Below, piece after piece: positions 19,801 through 30,267 of a DNA stretch of 64,000 bases (within the stretch, counting starts at the first letter, position 1; every line of letters starts with the position of its first letter). The notes below the pieces were generated by a model. It saw nothing but the letters and a program-made list of their open reading frames with translations, did no database searches and had not been told where the DNA came from. The DNA is from an uncultured Aquabacterium sp. (GTDB lineage: Bacteria > Pseudomonadota > Gammaproteobacteria > Burkholderiales > Burkholderiaceae_C): positions 124,001 through 188,000 of the forward strand of contig NZ_CAJYGK010000016.1 in the NCBI RefSeq assembly GCF_913773725.1, read 5' to 3'. The translations under genes and the position numbers were made by a program.

Positions 19801-22800
19801 ATGGAAATCCATGACATACCGGGCTCGGTCACGCCGGACTTCACTGGTCAGCCGCCAGACTTGTCTGCGCTCTCGCTGGCCGTCTTCGAATCCTCCTCGG
19901 ATGTCATCTACGCGAAGGACCGTGCGGGGCGCATGCTGTACGCCAATCCCGCGGCGCTGGCCCTGATCGGGAAATCCGCCAGGCAGGTGGTCGGGCGGAC
20001 CGACCGCGAGTTTCTGGAAGATGCCGCGGCCGCCGAGCTCGTCATGGCGAACGACCGGCGCATCATGCTGTCCGGTGTGGCCGAAGAGGTCGAGGAAACG
20101 GTGCCGCTCCCCGATGGGACCGTCCGGATATGGGCCTCCCGCAAGGTGCCTTATCGAGACAGCCAGGGCAAGGTGATCGGCCTGCTCGGCATCTCGCGGG
20201 ACATCACGGCACGCAAGCAGCTGGAAGCCGAATTGCGCGCCTCCCGCGACCGCCTCAGCGAGGTCCTCAGCAGCATCACCGACGGCCTGGCCGTCATCGA
20301 CACCGACTGGCGCTGCACCTACCTGAACGCGGCCGGAGCCGACCTCCTCGGCGTCGCGCCAGATACGTTGGTGGGCCAGGTCGTCTGGGATCTCTACCCC
20401 GAGGCCGAAGCCCTGAACTTCGGGCCCGCGTATCGACGCGCCATGCAGACCCAGCAGGCCGAGCACTTCGAGGCCTTCTATCCCGCCCCGTTGAACAAGT
20501 GGCTGGAGTGCCATGCCTATCCCTCACCGAACGGCGTGTCGGTGTTCTTCCGCGACGTGACCCATCGGCACCGCGACCGGCAGGCCCTGGAGCGAAGCGA
20601 AGAGCGCTTCCGCCGGATGTTTGCGCGCAACCCGATCGGGGTCGTCACGGGCGATTCGTCCGGCCAGCTGCTGGACGCCAACGAGGCCTTCCTCCGCATC
20701 ATCGGGCGCACGTCGGACGAGCTACAGGCGGGCCGCATCCGCTGGGACGAACTCACGCCGCCCGAGCACCTGCCCCAGGACGCCAAGGCGATCGAAGAGG
20801 TCCGCGCGCAAGGCGTCTCATCGGTGTACGAGAAGGAGTACCTGCGGCCGGACGGCACCCGCGTGCCCGTCATGCTGGCGTGCACGCAGTTCGGCGGGGA
20901 CACGGAAGAACTGCTGGCGTTCGTGATCGACATCTCGGAGCGCAAGCAGGCCGAGGAGCGACTCCGCCAGCGCGAAGCCGAGGCCCTGTCGGCGGCCCGG
21001 CGCCTGGCCCTGCAGCAAAAGCAGATGGCAGCGGTGATGACCGCCGCGCCAGTGGGCATCTATCTGGCCGACCGGGACGGTGCACTGCTGTTGAGCAGCG
21101 CCGAGAACAACCGCCTCTGGGGCGAGCACCCGATGTCCCGCAGCGTGGCGGAGTACCGCGCGTGGAAGGGCTGGTGGGCCGACGGCAGCGAGCGCCACGG
21201 CCAGCCCGTGCAGCCGCATGAATGGGCCCTGGCCCGCGCGCTTCAGGGCGAGCACGTCATGCACGATCTGGTCGAAATCGAGGCCTTCGGCTCCTCGCAG
21301 CGCAAGACCGTTCTGCTGCGGGCGCGGCCCATCCACGACGAGGATGGCCGCATCGTCAACGCCGTCGTCACCCAGATCGACATCACGCCGCAGGTCGAAG
21401 CCGAGCGGGCCCTGCGCGACAGCGAGGCCCGCTTCCGCGCCCTGGCCGACAACCTGCCCCAACTCGCGTGGATGGCGGACCGCCACGGCGAGGTGTACTG
21501 GTACAACAACCGCTGGCTGGACTACACCGGCGCGACAGCAGAGACGCTGCGCAACGGGGCCTGGCGGCAGCTGCATCACCCGGACCACGTCGAGCGCGTG
21601 GCCGACAAGCTGCAACGGCATTTCGAGAACGGCGAAGTCTGGGAAGACACCTTCCCTTTGCGCGCTCGCAGCGGCGAGTACCGGTGGTTCCTCTCCCGCG
21701 CCGTGCCCATCCGGGATGACGAGGGGCAGGTCGTGCGCTGGTTCGGCACCAACACCGACGTGACCGAGCAGCGCGCGGCGCAGGAATCGCTGCGGGACAT
21801 GGACCGCCGCAAGGACGAGTTCCTCGCCATGCTGGCCCACGAGCTGCGCAACCCGCTCGCGCCCATCACCTCGTCGGCCTCGTTGCTGCCCCTGGTGGCC
21901 GACGACGCCGACCGGGTGCGCAAGCTGGCCGAGGTGATCGGCCGTCAGGCGGGCCACATGCGTGAGCTGATCGACGACCTTCTGGACGTGTCGCGCGTGA
22001 CCCGCGGCCTGGTCGTGCTCGAGTGCGAACGCGTGGACCTGCGCCGCGTGCTGACCGAGGCCATCGAGCAGACGCGCGTGCTGATGGAAGCGCGCCAGCA
22101 CCGCCTCCATGTGTCCACGCCGCTGGAGCTGCCCGTCGTGATGGGCGACGGCAAGCGCCTGGTGCAGGTCTTTGCCAACATCCTGTCGAACGCTGCGAAG
22201 TACACGCCCGTGGGCGGCGAGGTGACGGTCACGGTCGCGTGCACCGCGCAACACGTCGAGGTCGCCGTGCAGGACAACGGCCAGGGCATGTCACCGGCGT
22301 TGCTGGCCCACGCCTTCGATCTGTTCGCCCAGGGCGAACGCACGCCCGACCGCAGCCAGGGCGGACTCGGGCTGGGCCTGGCCCTCGTCAAGCGGCTGAT
22401 CGAGCTGCACCACGGCCAGGTCATCGCCAGCAGCGCCGGGGTCGGCCTGGGCAGCGAGTTCAGGATCACCCTGCCGCGGGTTCCAGGAAGCGCGGACAGC
22501 ATGGACCCGACGGGCGCGATGGCGCACGAAGCGGAGGCGGCCACCCGCATCCTCATCGTCGACGACAACCAGGATGCCGCCTCGGTGCTGGCCATGCTGC
22601 TGCAGGCCATCGGTCACCAGGCGCACGTCGAAGACTCGGCCTTCAACGCGCTGAAAGCCGCCCGGGTCATGCAGCCCGGGGTCTGCCTGCTGGACATCGG
22701 CCTGCCCGACATGGACGGCCGGCAGCTGGCGGCCGAGCTTCGCCGCCTGCCCGGCATGGAAGGGGCCCAGATGGCCGCCGTCACGGGCTACGGCCAGCCC

Positions 22801-22926
22801 GCCGACATCGAGGCGGCGCACCAGGCGGGCTTTGCCCGCCACTTCGTCAAGCCGGTGGACATTCAGCAGTTGTCCGCGTGGCTGGCGGAGGTACAGGCCG
22901 GCGCACGGAAGGACGCGCCAGCATGA
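19801..22926 (+). CDS. Multi-PAS hybrid sensor histidine kinase with C-terminal receiver
   Basis: Multiple PAS/PAC repeats, H-box FLAMLAHELRNPLAP, N/G boxes, receiver ILIVDDNQDAAS...LLDIGLPDMDG. Confidence 0.92.
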   Translation: MEIHDIPGSVTPDFTGQPPDLSALSLAVFESSSDVIYAKDRAGRMLYANPAALALIGKSARQVVGRTDREFLEDAAAAELVMANDRRIMLSGVAEEVEETVPLPDGTVRIWASRKVPYRDSQGKVIGLLGISRDITARKQLEAELRASRDRLSEVLSSITDGLAVIDTDWRCTYLNAAGADLLGVAPDTLVGQVVWDLYPEAEALNFGPAYRRAMQTQQAEHFEAFYPAPLNKWLECHAYPSPNGVSVFFRDVTHRHRDRQALERSEERFRRMFARNPIGVVTGDSSGQLLDANEAFLRIIGRTSDELQAGRIRWDELTPPEHLPQDAKAIEEVRAQGVSSVYEKEYLRPDGTRVPVMLACTQFGGDTEELLAFVIDISERKQAEERLRQREAEALSAARRLALQQKQMAAVMTAAPVGIYLADRDGALLLSSAENNRLWGEHPMSRSVAEYRAWKGWWADGSERHGQPVQPHEWALARALQGEHVMHDLVEIEAFGSSQRKTVLLRARPIHDEDGRIVNAVVTQIDITPQVEAERALRDSEARFRALADNLPQLAWMADRHGEVYWYNNRWLDYTGATAETLRNGAWRQLHHPDHVERVADKLQRHFENGEVWEDTFPLRARSGEYRWFLSRAVPIRDDEGQVVRWFGTNTDVTEQRAAQESLRDMDRRKDEFLAMLAHELRNPLAPITSSASLLPLVADDADRVRKLAEVIGRQAGHMRELIDDLLDVSRVTRGLVVLECERVDLRRVLTEAIEQTRVLMEARQHRLHVSTPLELPVVMGDGKRLVQVFANILSNAAKYTPVGGEVTVTVACTAQHVEVAVQDNGQGMSPALLAHAFDLFAQGERTPDRSQGGLGLGLALVKRLIELHHGQVIASSAGVGLGSEFRITLPRVPGSADSMDPTGAMAHEAEAATRILIVDDNQDAASVLAMLLQAIGHQAHVEDSAFNALKAARVMQPGVCLLDIGLPDMDGRQLAAELRRLPGMEGAQMAAVTGYGQPADIEAAHQAGFARHFVKPVDIQQLSAWLAEVQAGARKDAPA

Positions 22927-22956
22927 GCCGCGGTGCGCTGCCCGCCCGCCCGTGGA

Positions 22957-24408
22957 TTACAGCGCCCGCACCTTCACCGACTTGCCCTTGACCTTGCCGC
23001 CCTGCAGGCCCTTCAAGGCCTTGTCGGCAATGGCCCGGTCCACGGCCACATAGGTCGAGAACTCGTTGACGTTGATCTTGCCGATCTGGGCACCATCGAA
23101 GCAGAGGTCCTTGGTCAGCGCGCCCAGCACGTCGCCCGGGCGGATCTTTTCCTTGCGCCCGCCGAGGATCTGCAGGGTCACGCGCGGCGGGCGCAGCGGC
23201 TCGCGCTCCGTCGAGGGTGTCAGTTCGCTCAAGGGGTGCCATTCGCTGGCACGGCCTTGCATCTCGTCGATGCGGCCCACGCGGCCCATCTCGTCCATGC
23301 TGGCCAGGCTGAAGGCCCAGCCCGATTCACCGGCGCGGCCGGTGCGGCCCACGCGGTGGGTGTGCACCTCGGGGTCGGGCGTGATGTCGACGTTGATGAC
23401 CGCTTCCAGCTGGGCGATGTCGAGCCCGCGCGCGGCCACGTCGGTCGCCACCAGCACGCTGCAGCTGCCGTTGGCGAAGCGCACCAGCACCTGATCGCGC
23501 TCACGCTGGTCGAGGTCGCCATGCAGCTCAAGGGCCACGATGCCCTGCGCCTGCAGCACGTCCACCAGGTCGCGGCACTGCTGCTTGGTGTTGCAGAACG
23601 CGATGGTGCTGGCCGGGCGGAAATGATCGAGCAGCAGGCCCACAGCGTGCAGGCGCTCCGAATCCTTGACCTCGTAGAAGCGCTGGCGGATGCGCGACGT
23701 GTCGTGTCGCTCGGCCAGCTTCACCTCCTGCGGATCACGCATGAAGCGGCGCGCCAGCTTGTCCACGCCCTCGGGGTAGGTGGCCGAGAACAGCAGCGTC
23801 TGGCGCTGCTTCGGGGCGTGCGCCACCACCTGCGCGATGTCCTCGGCAAAGCCCATGTCCAGCATGCGATCGGCCTCGTCCAGCACCAGCGTCTTCAAGG
23901 CATCGAGGTTCAGCGTTTCGCGTGCCAAGTGATCCAGCACGCGGCCGGGCGTGCCCACCACGATGTGGGCGCCGTGCTCGAGGCTGGCCAGCTGCGGTCG
24001 GATGGGGCTGCCACCGCACAGCGTCACGACCTTGATGTTGTCTTCGGCGCGCGCCAGGCGGCGAATCTCGGTGGTGACCTGGTCGGCCAGCTCCCGCGTG
24101 GGGCACAGCACCAGCGCCTGCACGGCAAAGTGCCGCGGGTTGAGCGAAGTCAGCAGCGGCAGGCCGAAGGCCACCGTCTTGCCACTGCCGGTCTTGGCCT
24201 GCGCGATCAGGTCCTTGCCGGCCAGCGCCAGCGGCAGGCTGGCCGCCTGGATGGGCGTCATGGCCAGATAGCCCAGCGTCTGCAGGTTGGCCTGCATGGC
24301 CTCCGACAGGGACAGTTGCTGGAAGGAGGGGCCGCTGACGGCGGCGGGCGTGGCCGGATGGGCCGACGCCGGGGCCGCCGGGTTGGCCGGCGAAGAAGAG
24401 GAGTTCAT
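22957..24408 (-). CDS. dbpA: ATP-dependent RNA helicase DbpA
   Basis: DEAD-box motifs AKTGSGKT, VLDEADRML, SATYP, HRVGRTGRAG; C-terminal RNA-binding domain resembling DbpA. Confidence 0.88.
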   Translation of the reverse strand: MNSSSSPANPAAPASAHPATPAAVSGPSFQQLSLSEAMQANLQTLGYLAMTPIQAASLPLALAGKDLIAQAKTGSGKTVAFGLPLLTSLNPRHFAVQALVLCPTRELADQVTTEIRRLARAEDNIKVVTLCGGSPIRPQLASLEHGAHIVVGTPGRVLDHLARETLNLDALKTLVLDEADRMLDMGFAEDIAQVVAHAPKQRQTLLFSATYPEGVDKLARRFMRDPQEVKLAERHDTSRIRQRFYEVKDSERLHAVGLLLDHFRPASTIAFCNTKQQCRDLVDVLQAQGIVALELHGDLDQRERDQVLVRFANGSCSVLVATDVAARGLDIAQLEAVINVDITPDPEVHTHRVGRTGRAGESGWAFSLASMDEMGRVGRIDEMQGRASEWHPLSELTPSTEREPLRPPRVTLQILGGRKEKIRPGDVLGALTKDLCFDGAQIGKINVNEFSTYVAVDRAIADKALKGLQGGKVKGKSVKVRAL

Positions 24409-24454
24409 GCGCGATTATCCGGGATCGGGCGCCGCGCAGGGGGCCCGCGGCGAT

Positions 24455-25351
24455 TCACCCCCAATGCGCCGGCGCGTCGGTCGAGATCGCCTCGGTGCGG
24501 TGCCGCGGCATCTCGCACACTCCCTCGCCGTCGAGCAGGGCCCGCACATGGATCACCGGCGGCTGCGATTGCACTGAACCGAAGATCGTGGCGAACGACA
24601 CGTCGGCCGCGTCGCGCCCGGTGCCGAATCGCACGAAGCCCATCGGAATGGCCGTGCCCGAAGGGTCGAAGATGTACCAGCGCCCGCCGAGAAACACCTC
24701 GACATAGGCGTGGAAGTCGGTCGGCCCCAGCGCCGGGTCGGCCCCAAAGTCGATGCCAGTGGCAAAGCGCGCCGGGATGTTGAGGGCCCGGCACAGCGCG
24801 ATCATCAGGTGCGCAAAATCACGGCACACCCCGCGGCCTTCGTTGAGCGTGTCCATGGCCGAGGTGGCGCTGGTGGTGGTGTTGCCCTCGAAGCGCACGT
24901 GCTGGCGCACCCAGTTCTGGATGGCCACCACACGGGCATGGCCCTGCGGCAGGTGCCCGAACTCCCGCATCACCAGGGCGCCCATCAGGTCGGACTGGCA
25001 GTAACGGCTGGGGTAGATGTAGCCCAGGGTCTCGGGCGGCAGGCTCGCCACCGGCGTCTCGGCAATCAGCTCGGGCGCGCACAGGTGGTGATGCAGGTCG
25101 ACCACCGCGCTGTAGCTCACCTTCAGCGGGCCGGCGGCGGCACCCAGCCGCAGGTAGCGGTTGTGGCTGACCGGGTCGGTGAAGATCTGCGGCAGCAGCG
25201 GCTGGCTGATGTCGAGCCGCTCACTGCGAATCACCTGGCAGCGGGTGTGCGCGCCATGGATGTTGAAGATGAAGTCCGCCCCCGGCGGGGTCACCTCGTA
25301 TTGCAGGTCGACGGACAGTTCGATGCGGACCACGGGAATCTCCAGGGCCAC
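24455..25351 (-). CDS. Transglutaminase-like family protein
   Basis: GRGVCRDFAHLMIALCR, DFHAYVEVFLGGRWYIFDPSG catalytic Cys-His-Asp motifs. Confidence 0.9.
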   Translation of the reverse strand: MALEIPVVRIELSVDLQYEVTPPGADFIFNIHGAHTRCQVIRSERLDISQPLLPQIFTDPVSHNRYLRLGAAAGPLKVSYSAVVDLHHHLCAPELIAETPVASLPPETLGYIYPSRYCQSDLMGALVMREFGHLPQGHARVVAIQNWVRQHVRFEGNTTTSATSAMDTLNEGRGVCRDFAHLMIALCRALNIPARFATGIDFGADPALGPTDFHAYVEVFLGGRWYIFDPSGTAIPMGFVRFGTGRDAADVSFATIFGSVQSQPPVIHVRALLDGEGVCEMPRHRTEAISTDAPAHWG

Positions 25352-25422
25352 ACGGGATCGCGACCAACTTTGTCAGGCCATTGTGGGGCCTCATGGCTCC
25401 CCGCGGGGGCATCCCCCGCCTG

Positions 25423-25704
25423 TCAGCCCGAGATCTCGACGCCCGGCATGAAGGCCACGCGCCCCTTGATCTCCTGGGCGGCCTCGGTGGGCTCGGGGTA
25501 GAACCACACGGCGTCGGGCTTCATTTCGCCATTGACGAACAGGCTCAGCCACAACGCCTGACCCTTCCAGACGCAGCTGCTGCGGTGGTTGCTGAAGGTC
25601 ACGTAGGCCTCGTTCAGGGCCTCGCGTGGGAAGTAGTGGTTGCCTTCGAGGGTGACGATGTCGTCGCTTTCGGCGATGACGACGCCGTTCCAGATCGCTT
25701 TCAT
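25423..25704 (-). CDS. DUF427 domain protein
   Basis: 93 aa; MKAIWNGVVIAESDDIVTLEGNHYFPREAL, DUF427-like. Confidence 0.85.
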   Translation of the reverse strand: MKAIWNGVVIAESDDIVTLEGNHYFPREALNEAYVTFSNHRSSCVWKGQALWLSLFVNGEMKPDAVWFYPEPTEAAQEIKGRVAFMPGVEISG

Positions 25705-25743
25705 GGGGGCCCTTGAGATGAGTGGAAGCGCAAGGGCCCCATG

Positions 25744-26025
25744 CTACGCCGGATGGCGCCGCGCGACCCAGTAGGTGGCGCCGGTCGGGCCATAGCGCTC
25801 TGCATGCGGAACGCCGGCCTCGAGCGCGAAAGTGTCGCCGGGTTTCAGATGCCGCGTGCAGCCGTTCACGATCAGCGACATTTCGCCTGCGACCACCAGG
25901 GCCTCCAGCCCGAACTCGTGCGTGTGGGTGGCCAGCGTCGTGTCGGGCGCCCAGGTGCGTGCAATGACCTCGTCAAAGCCACGGGACCGCATCTCCGCCT
26001 TGTAGGCGTCAAACTCAGGCTGCAT
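25744..26025 (-). CDS. Small cupin-domain protein
   Basis: THTHEFGLEALVVAGEM and HLKPGDTFALEAGVPHAERYG cupin motifs. Confidence 0.85.
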   Translation of the reverse strand: MQPEFDAYKAEMRSRGFDEVIARTWAPDTTLATHTHEFGLEALVVAGEMSLIVNGCTRHLKPGDTFALEAGVPHAERYGPTGATYWVARRHPA

Positions 26026-26119
26026 GATCGAAGATTGTTGCCGGCGCTCCCATCTTCGCACGCCCGCGCTATCCTAGAAGACTTTGACCTGGCCGCGCCT
26101 GCTGCCGCTGCTCCACACC

Positions 26120-26875
26120 ATGGAATTCCTGCTCGACCCCAACACCTGGATTGCCTTTGCCATGCTCACGACCCTGGAAATCGTCCTGGGCGTGGACAAC
26201 ATCATCTTCATCTCGATCCTGGTGGGGCGACTGCCTGCCGACGTGCGCGACAAGGCTCGCCGCCTGGGCCTGGGTTTCGCGATGCTTTCGCGCCTGGCGC
26301 TGCTGTTTTCGCTCAGCTGGGTCATGGGCCTGAAGGCCGACCTGTTTCACGTGTTCGGTCAGGGCATCAGCGGACGCGACCTGGTGCTGCTGAGCGGTGG
26401 CCTGTTCCTGCTGTGGAAGGCCTCGCACGAAATCTTCGTGGAGGTCGAAGCCCGTGACATGGATGGCCCTCCCGCGGCCGACCCTGCCGCCTTGAAGGCT
26501 GCCGGCCAGCGCCTGTTCTGGGCCACGATCGGTCAGATCGCCGTGATCGACATCGTGTTCTCGCTGGACTCGGTCATCACCGCCGTCGGCATGGTGGACC
26601 ACCTCGGCGTGATGGTGGCCGCCGTCATTGCGGCCGTGGGGGTGATGCTGTTTGCCGCGAAGCCCATCGGCGAGTTCGTGGATCGCCATCCGTCGGTCAA
26701 GGTGCTGGCCCTGGCCTTCCTTGTGATGGTCGGCATGGCCCTGACGGCCGAGGCCTTCGACGCCCACGTGCCCAAGGGCTACATCTACGCCGCGATGTCG
26801 TTCTCGCTGGTGGTCGAGGCACTCAACATCCGCGCCCGGGCCAAGCGCATTGCCGCGCAGCCTGAAGAGGCCTGA
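26120..26875 (+). CDS. TerC-family integral membrane protein
   Basis: LEIVLGVDNIIFISILVGRLP and IDIVFSLDSVITAVGMV. Confidence 0.92.
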   Translation: MEFLLDPNTWIAFAMLTTLEIVLGVDNIIFISILVGRLPADVRDKARRLGLGFAMLSRLALLFSLSWVMGLKADLFHVFGQGISGRDLVLLSGGLFLLWKASHEIFVEVEARDMDGPPAADPAALKAAGQRLFWATIGQIAVIDIVFSLDSVITAVGMVDHLGVMVAAVIAAVGVMLFAAKPIGEFVDRHPSVKVLALAFLVMVGMALTAEAFDAHVPKGYIYAAMSFSLVVEALNIRARAKRIAAQPEEA

Positions 26876-26905
26876 GTCACACGCCCGCCCCGGGGCGGGA
26901 CCGCG

Positions 26906-27094
26906 TCAGTTCGGCAACCCGCCTTCGACGTCCACGTCCATCAACAGACTGGCCATTTCGAGGGCGCGCCACAGGTGGGGCGGCATGCCCATGATGCGCT
27001 CTGGCGTGCGGGCACCCCGCACCCAGCACCGGATCTCGGCGTGCTGCTCGGGCGTGAGCAGCTTGAGTGACAGCATTTCGTCCAGCAGCATCAT
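26906..27094 (-). CDS. Hypothetical small protein (62 aa)
   Basis: ORF with AGGAGG six nt upstream of ATG; MMLLDEMLSLKLLTPEQHAEIRCWVRG. Confidence 0.5.
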   Translation of the reverse strand: MMLLDEMLSLKLLTPEQHAEIRCWVRGARTPERIMGMPPHLWRALEMASLLMDVDVEGGLPN

Positions 27095-27204
27095 GACGGC
27101 CTCCTGTCGGTGATGGGCCACACCGTGGCCTCGCCTTCAATATGGCACGTCGGCTCGTCGCATGGGCGAGAATCTACCCCTCACCTGGGGGCCAGTCAGA
27201 CCGA

Positions 27205-28539
27205 TCAGCCCGCGCTGTGGCGGCCAGCCGACGCCCACCACGCCAGCACACCCTGCCCTGCCACCCGACCGCTTGCCATGCTGGCGGTGAGGAGATAGCC
27301 GCCCGTCGGTGCTTCCCAGTCCAGCATCTCTCCCGCACAGAACACGCCGGGCACATCGCGCAGCATCAGGTGCTCGTCCAGCGACTCCAGCCTTACCCCA
27401 CCAGCGGTGCTGATCGCCTCGTCGATGGGGCGCGGCGCTGTCAGGGTCAGGGGCAGGCATTTCAGAGCCTGGGCCAGGCGCTCGGGCTGGGCCAAGGCCT
27501 CCGGGCTCAGGCATTCGTGCAACAACGCCAGCTTCAGGCCCGCGATGCCGAGACGGCTCTTGAGGTGGGTGGCCAGGCTGCGGGGGCCGCGCGGCCGGCA
27601 GACCTCGGTGCGCACCTGTTCGGCCGTGTGATCGGGCAGCAGATCGAGCGTGAAGGTGGCGTGTCCCGCAGCCTCGATCTGGTCACGCAGGCGCGCCGAG
27701 AACGCATACACCAGGCTGCCTTCGATGCCGGTGTCCGTGAGCACGAACTCGCCCTGCTGGCGGTGAACCTGCCCCTGCGCATCGGTGACGCTGGCCACGA
27801 CCGGCTTGACCGGCTGCCCGGCAAAGCGCTGGCGCAGGTAATCGCTCCAACCCGCGCGACCAGGTGCGGTGGGGGCCACGTCGAACCCGCAATTGGCCGG
27901 CCGCAAGGAGGCCAGGGCCACGCCGCGCGCAGCGAGCAGCGGCACCCAGGCGCCGTCCGACCCGAGGCGGGCCCAGCTGGCTCCGCCCAGCGCCAGCACG
28001 GTGGCATCGGCCCGCACCGCCTGCTCGCCGTCCGGCCCGTGCAGGCGCAAGTCGCCTTCGGTCGTCCACCCCAGCCAGCGGTGTCGCCCATGCACCGCGA
28101 CGCCGGCCGCGCGCAGCCGGTGCAGCCACGCCCGCAGCAGGGGGGCCGCCTTCATGTCGGTTGGAAACACCCGCCCGGAGGACCCCACAAAGGTCTCGAC
28201 GCCCAGGCCCTGGGCCCAGTCGCGCACGGCCTGCGCGCCAAAGGCTGTCAGCCAGGGTCGCACGGCGTCGGCTCGATCGGCATAGCGGTGAACAAAGGGT
28301 TCGAACGGCTCGGAGTGGGTGAGATTGAGCCCCCCGCGACCGGCCAGCAGGAACTTGCGCCCGACGGAGGGCATGGCGTCATAGACCGACACGCGGGCGC
28401 CGCCGGCCGCCAGCACCTCGGCAGCCATGAGTCCGGCAGGGCCGCCGCCGATCACCGCCACGCGGGGTCCGGTCGGGCCTGGCTGGGCGGCGGGGTGAGA
28501 GGCGGACTCGGGCATCGGGCGGCTTTCAGGTGTCGGCAA
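27205..28539 (-). CDS. NAD(P)/FAD-dependent oxidoreductase, HI0933/TIGR03862-type flavoprotein
   Basis: VAVIGGGPAGLMAAEVLAAGGARVSVYDAMPSVGRKFLLAGRGGLNLTHSE and GVFCAGEMLDWEAPTGGYLL. Confidence 0.9.
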   Translation of the reverse strand: MPTPESRPMPESASHPAAQPGPTGPRVAVIGGGPAGLMAAEVLAAGGARVSVYDAMPSVGRKFLLAGRGGLNLTHSEPFEPFVHRYADRADAVRPWLTAFGAQAVRDWAQGLGVETFVGSSGRVFPTDMKAAPLLRAWLHRLRAAGVAVHGRHRWLGWTTEGDLRLHGPDGEQAVRADATVLALGGASWARLGSDGAWVPLLAARGVALASLRPANCGFDVAPTAPGRAGWSDYLRQRFAGQPVKPVVASVTDAQGQVHRQQGEFVLTDTGIEGSLVYAFSARLRDQIEAAGHATFTLDLLPDHTAEQVRTEVCRPRGPRSLATHLKSRLGIAGLKLALLHECLSPEALAQPERLAQALKCLPLTLTAPRPIDEAISTAGGVRLESLDEHLMLRDVPGVFCAGEMLDWEAPTGGYLLTASMASGRVAGQGVLAWWASAGRHSAG

Positions 28540-28599
28540 GGCGGGTGGCGATGGTAGTGGGATTTTCCGTCTCCCGTGACCGCTTCACGCTTTGAACGA

Positions 28600-28627
28600 T
28601 CAAGCGCATTGCGCACCGTGCCGACAA
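28600..28627 (+). promoter_or_regulatory. Candidate sigma-28 (FliA) promoter for the downstream MCP
   Basis: TCAA-N16-GCCGACAA resembles TAAA-N15-GCCGATAA, 55 bp upstream of the MCP start. Confidence 0.4.
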
Positions 28628-28681
28628 CACGGCATTGAATCGGCCCGCCAGACGGAGCGGGCCCTGCACCGAGGATCCCTC

Positions 28682-30232
28682 ATGAGTCTGGATCACCTGT
28701 CCATCGGACAACGCATGACCGTGGGCTTCGGCCTGCTGCTGGCCTGCCTGCTGGGCACCATCGCGCTGTCCTTGTGGCAGCAGATGCGGCTGGCCGAGCT
28801 GACGACCATCCAGTACGAACGTCCTTTCATGGTGGCCACCGCCGTGGCCCATGCGGACGCGAACATCGCCCGGATGAACCGAGCCCTGCGGGACGTGGTG
28901 CTGGCCGAAACCCCACAGGCCGTGGACGAGCGCGCCACCGAAATGGCCGCACTGGACGAGGCGGTCCGCAAGGACCTGATGCTGGCCCGCGCTCGTATTC
29001 CGGCCATGCAAAAGGATGCGGACACGCTGCTTGCCCGGCTCGATGGCTGGCGCCCCCTGCGCGACGAGGTCGTCCGACTGAAACGCGACGGGGAATACCA
29101 GGATGCCGTGGCCCTGGTGCAGGGGCGTGTCGCGGCGGCCGCCGCCGACATGGCGACTGCGCGCAAGGCCCTGTCGGCCCATGCCGAAGCGGAGGCCCTG
29201 CACTTTCTGGAAGAGGCCCGGCACACCCAGCGCACCAGCCTGCTGTGGACCATCACGCTGGGCCTGGCCACCTGCGGGCTCGCGCTGTTGGCAGCCTGGC
29301 GGATCACCCGGTCGATCACGCATCCGCTGCGCGAGGCCGTGGCCGTGGCGCGTGCCGTCGCAGGGGGCGACCTGCAGGCCCCGATCCCGCCGGCCAGCCG
29401 AAGTGAAACCGGCCAGTTGATGCAGGCGCTCGCCGACATGCGAGACGGTCTGGTCGGCGTGGTGTCCCAGGTTCGCGACAGCGCCCAGAGCGTCGCGCTG
29501 GCCAGCGCCGAGATCGCCCGCGGGAACATGGACCTGAGCCAGCGGACCGAGCAGCAGGCTGCGGCGCTGCAGGAAACGGCCGCGTCGATGGAGCAACTGG
29601 GCTCGACCGCTCACCACACAGCCGACCACGCCCGCGAGGCCGACCAGATGGCCAAAGGCGCGTCCAGTGTGGCCGGCGTCGGGGGTGCGGTCGTGGCCCA
29701 GGTGGTCGACACCATGCAGGGCATCCACGACAGCTCGCGCCAGATCGCCGACATCATTTCGGTGATCGACGGCATTGCGTTCCAGACGAACATCCTGGCG
29801 CTGAACGCCGCCGTCGAAGCTGCGCGCGCCGGTGAGCAGGGCCGCGGCTTTGCGGTCGTCGCCGGCGAGGTGCGCACCCTGGCGCAGCGCTCGGCCGATG
29901 CCGCGCGGGAAATCAAGGCGCTGATCGGCAACAGCGTCGACCGGGTCGAGCAGGGCGCGGGGCTGGTCAACGAAGCCGGCCGGACCATGCAGGACATCGT
30001 GCAGGCCATCGAGCGCGTGAGCCGCATCGTGGGCGACATCAGCGCCGCCAGCAGCGAGCAGAGCTCGGGCGTCGGGCAGGCCAGCCAGGCGCTCTCGCTG
30101 ATGGACCAGGGCACACAGCAGAACGCCGCCCTGGTGGAGGAGAGTGCCGCCGCTGCGGCAAGCCTCCGTCAGCAGGCCGAGCAACTGGTGTCCGTGGTGG
30201 CCGCATTCCGTCTGCCCCACCACGCCGGCTGA
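28682..30232 (+). CDS. Methyl-accepting chemotaxis protein
   Basis: Two TM segments, HAMP, and hairpin tip [38 protein letters not shown]-type motif (here [51 protein letters not shown]). Confidence 0.96.
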   Translation: MSLDHLSIGQRMTVGFGLLLACLLGTIALSLWQQMRLAELTTIQYERPFMVATAVAHADANIARMNRALRDVVLAETPQAVDERATEMAALDEAVRKDLMLARARIPAMQKDADTLLARLDGWRPLRDEVVRLKRDGEYQDAVALVQGRVAAAAADMATARKALSAHAEAEALHFLEEARHTQRTSLLWTITLGLATCGLALLAAWRITRSITHPLREAVAVARAVAGGDLQAPIPPASRSETGQLMQALADMRDGLVGVVSQVRDSAQSVALASAEIARGNMDLSQRTEQQAAALQETAASMEQLGSTAHHTADHAREADQMAKGASSVAGVGGAVVAQVVDTMQGIHDSSRQIADIISVIDGIAFQTNILALNAAVEAARAGEQGRGFAVVAGEVRTLAQRSADAAREIKALIGNSVDRVEQGAGLVNEAGRTMQDIVQAIERVSRIVGDISAASSEQSSGVGQASQALSLMDQGTQQNAALVEESAAAAASLRQQAEQLVSVVAAFRLPHHAG

Positions 30233-30267
30233 GGGCGGGGCGGTGCCATCCGGCACAATCCACCCCC

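Noticed and set aside
25402-25421. GCGGGGG-CAT-CCCCCGC hairpin between the transglutaminase and DUF427 genes
   Set aside because: No T-run on either strand and no evidence for a riboswitch or attenuator.
26884-26899. CCCGCCCCGGGGCGGG palindrome after terC
   Set aside because: Could be a weak terminator between convergent genes, but it lacks a T-run and is pure GC; not enough support for a call.
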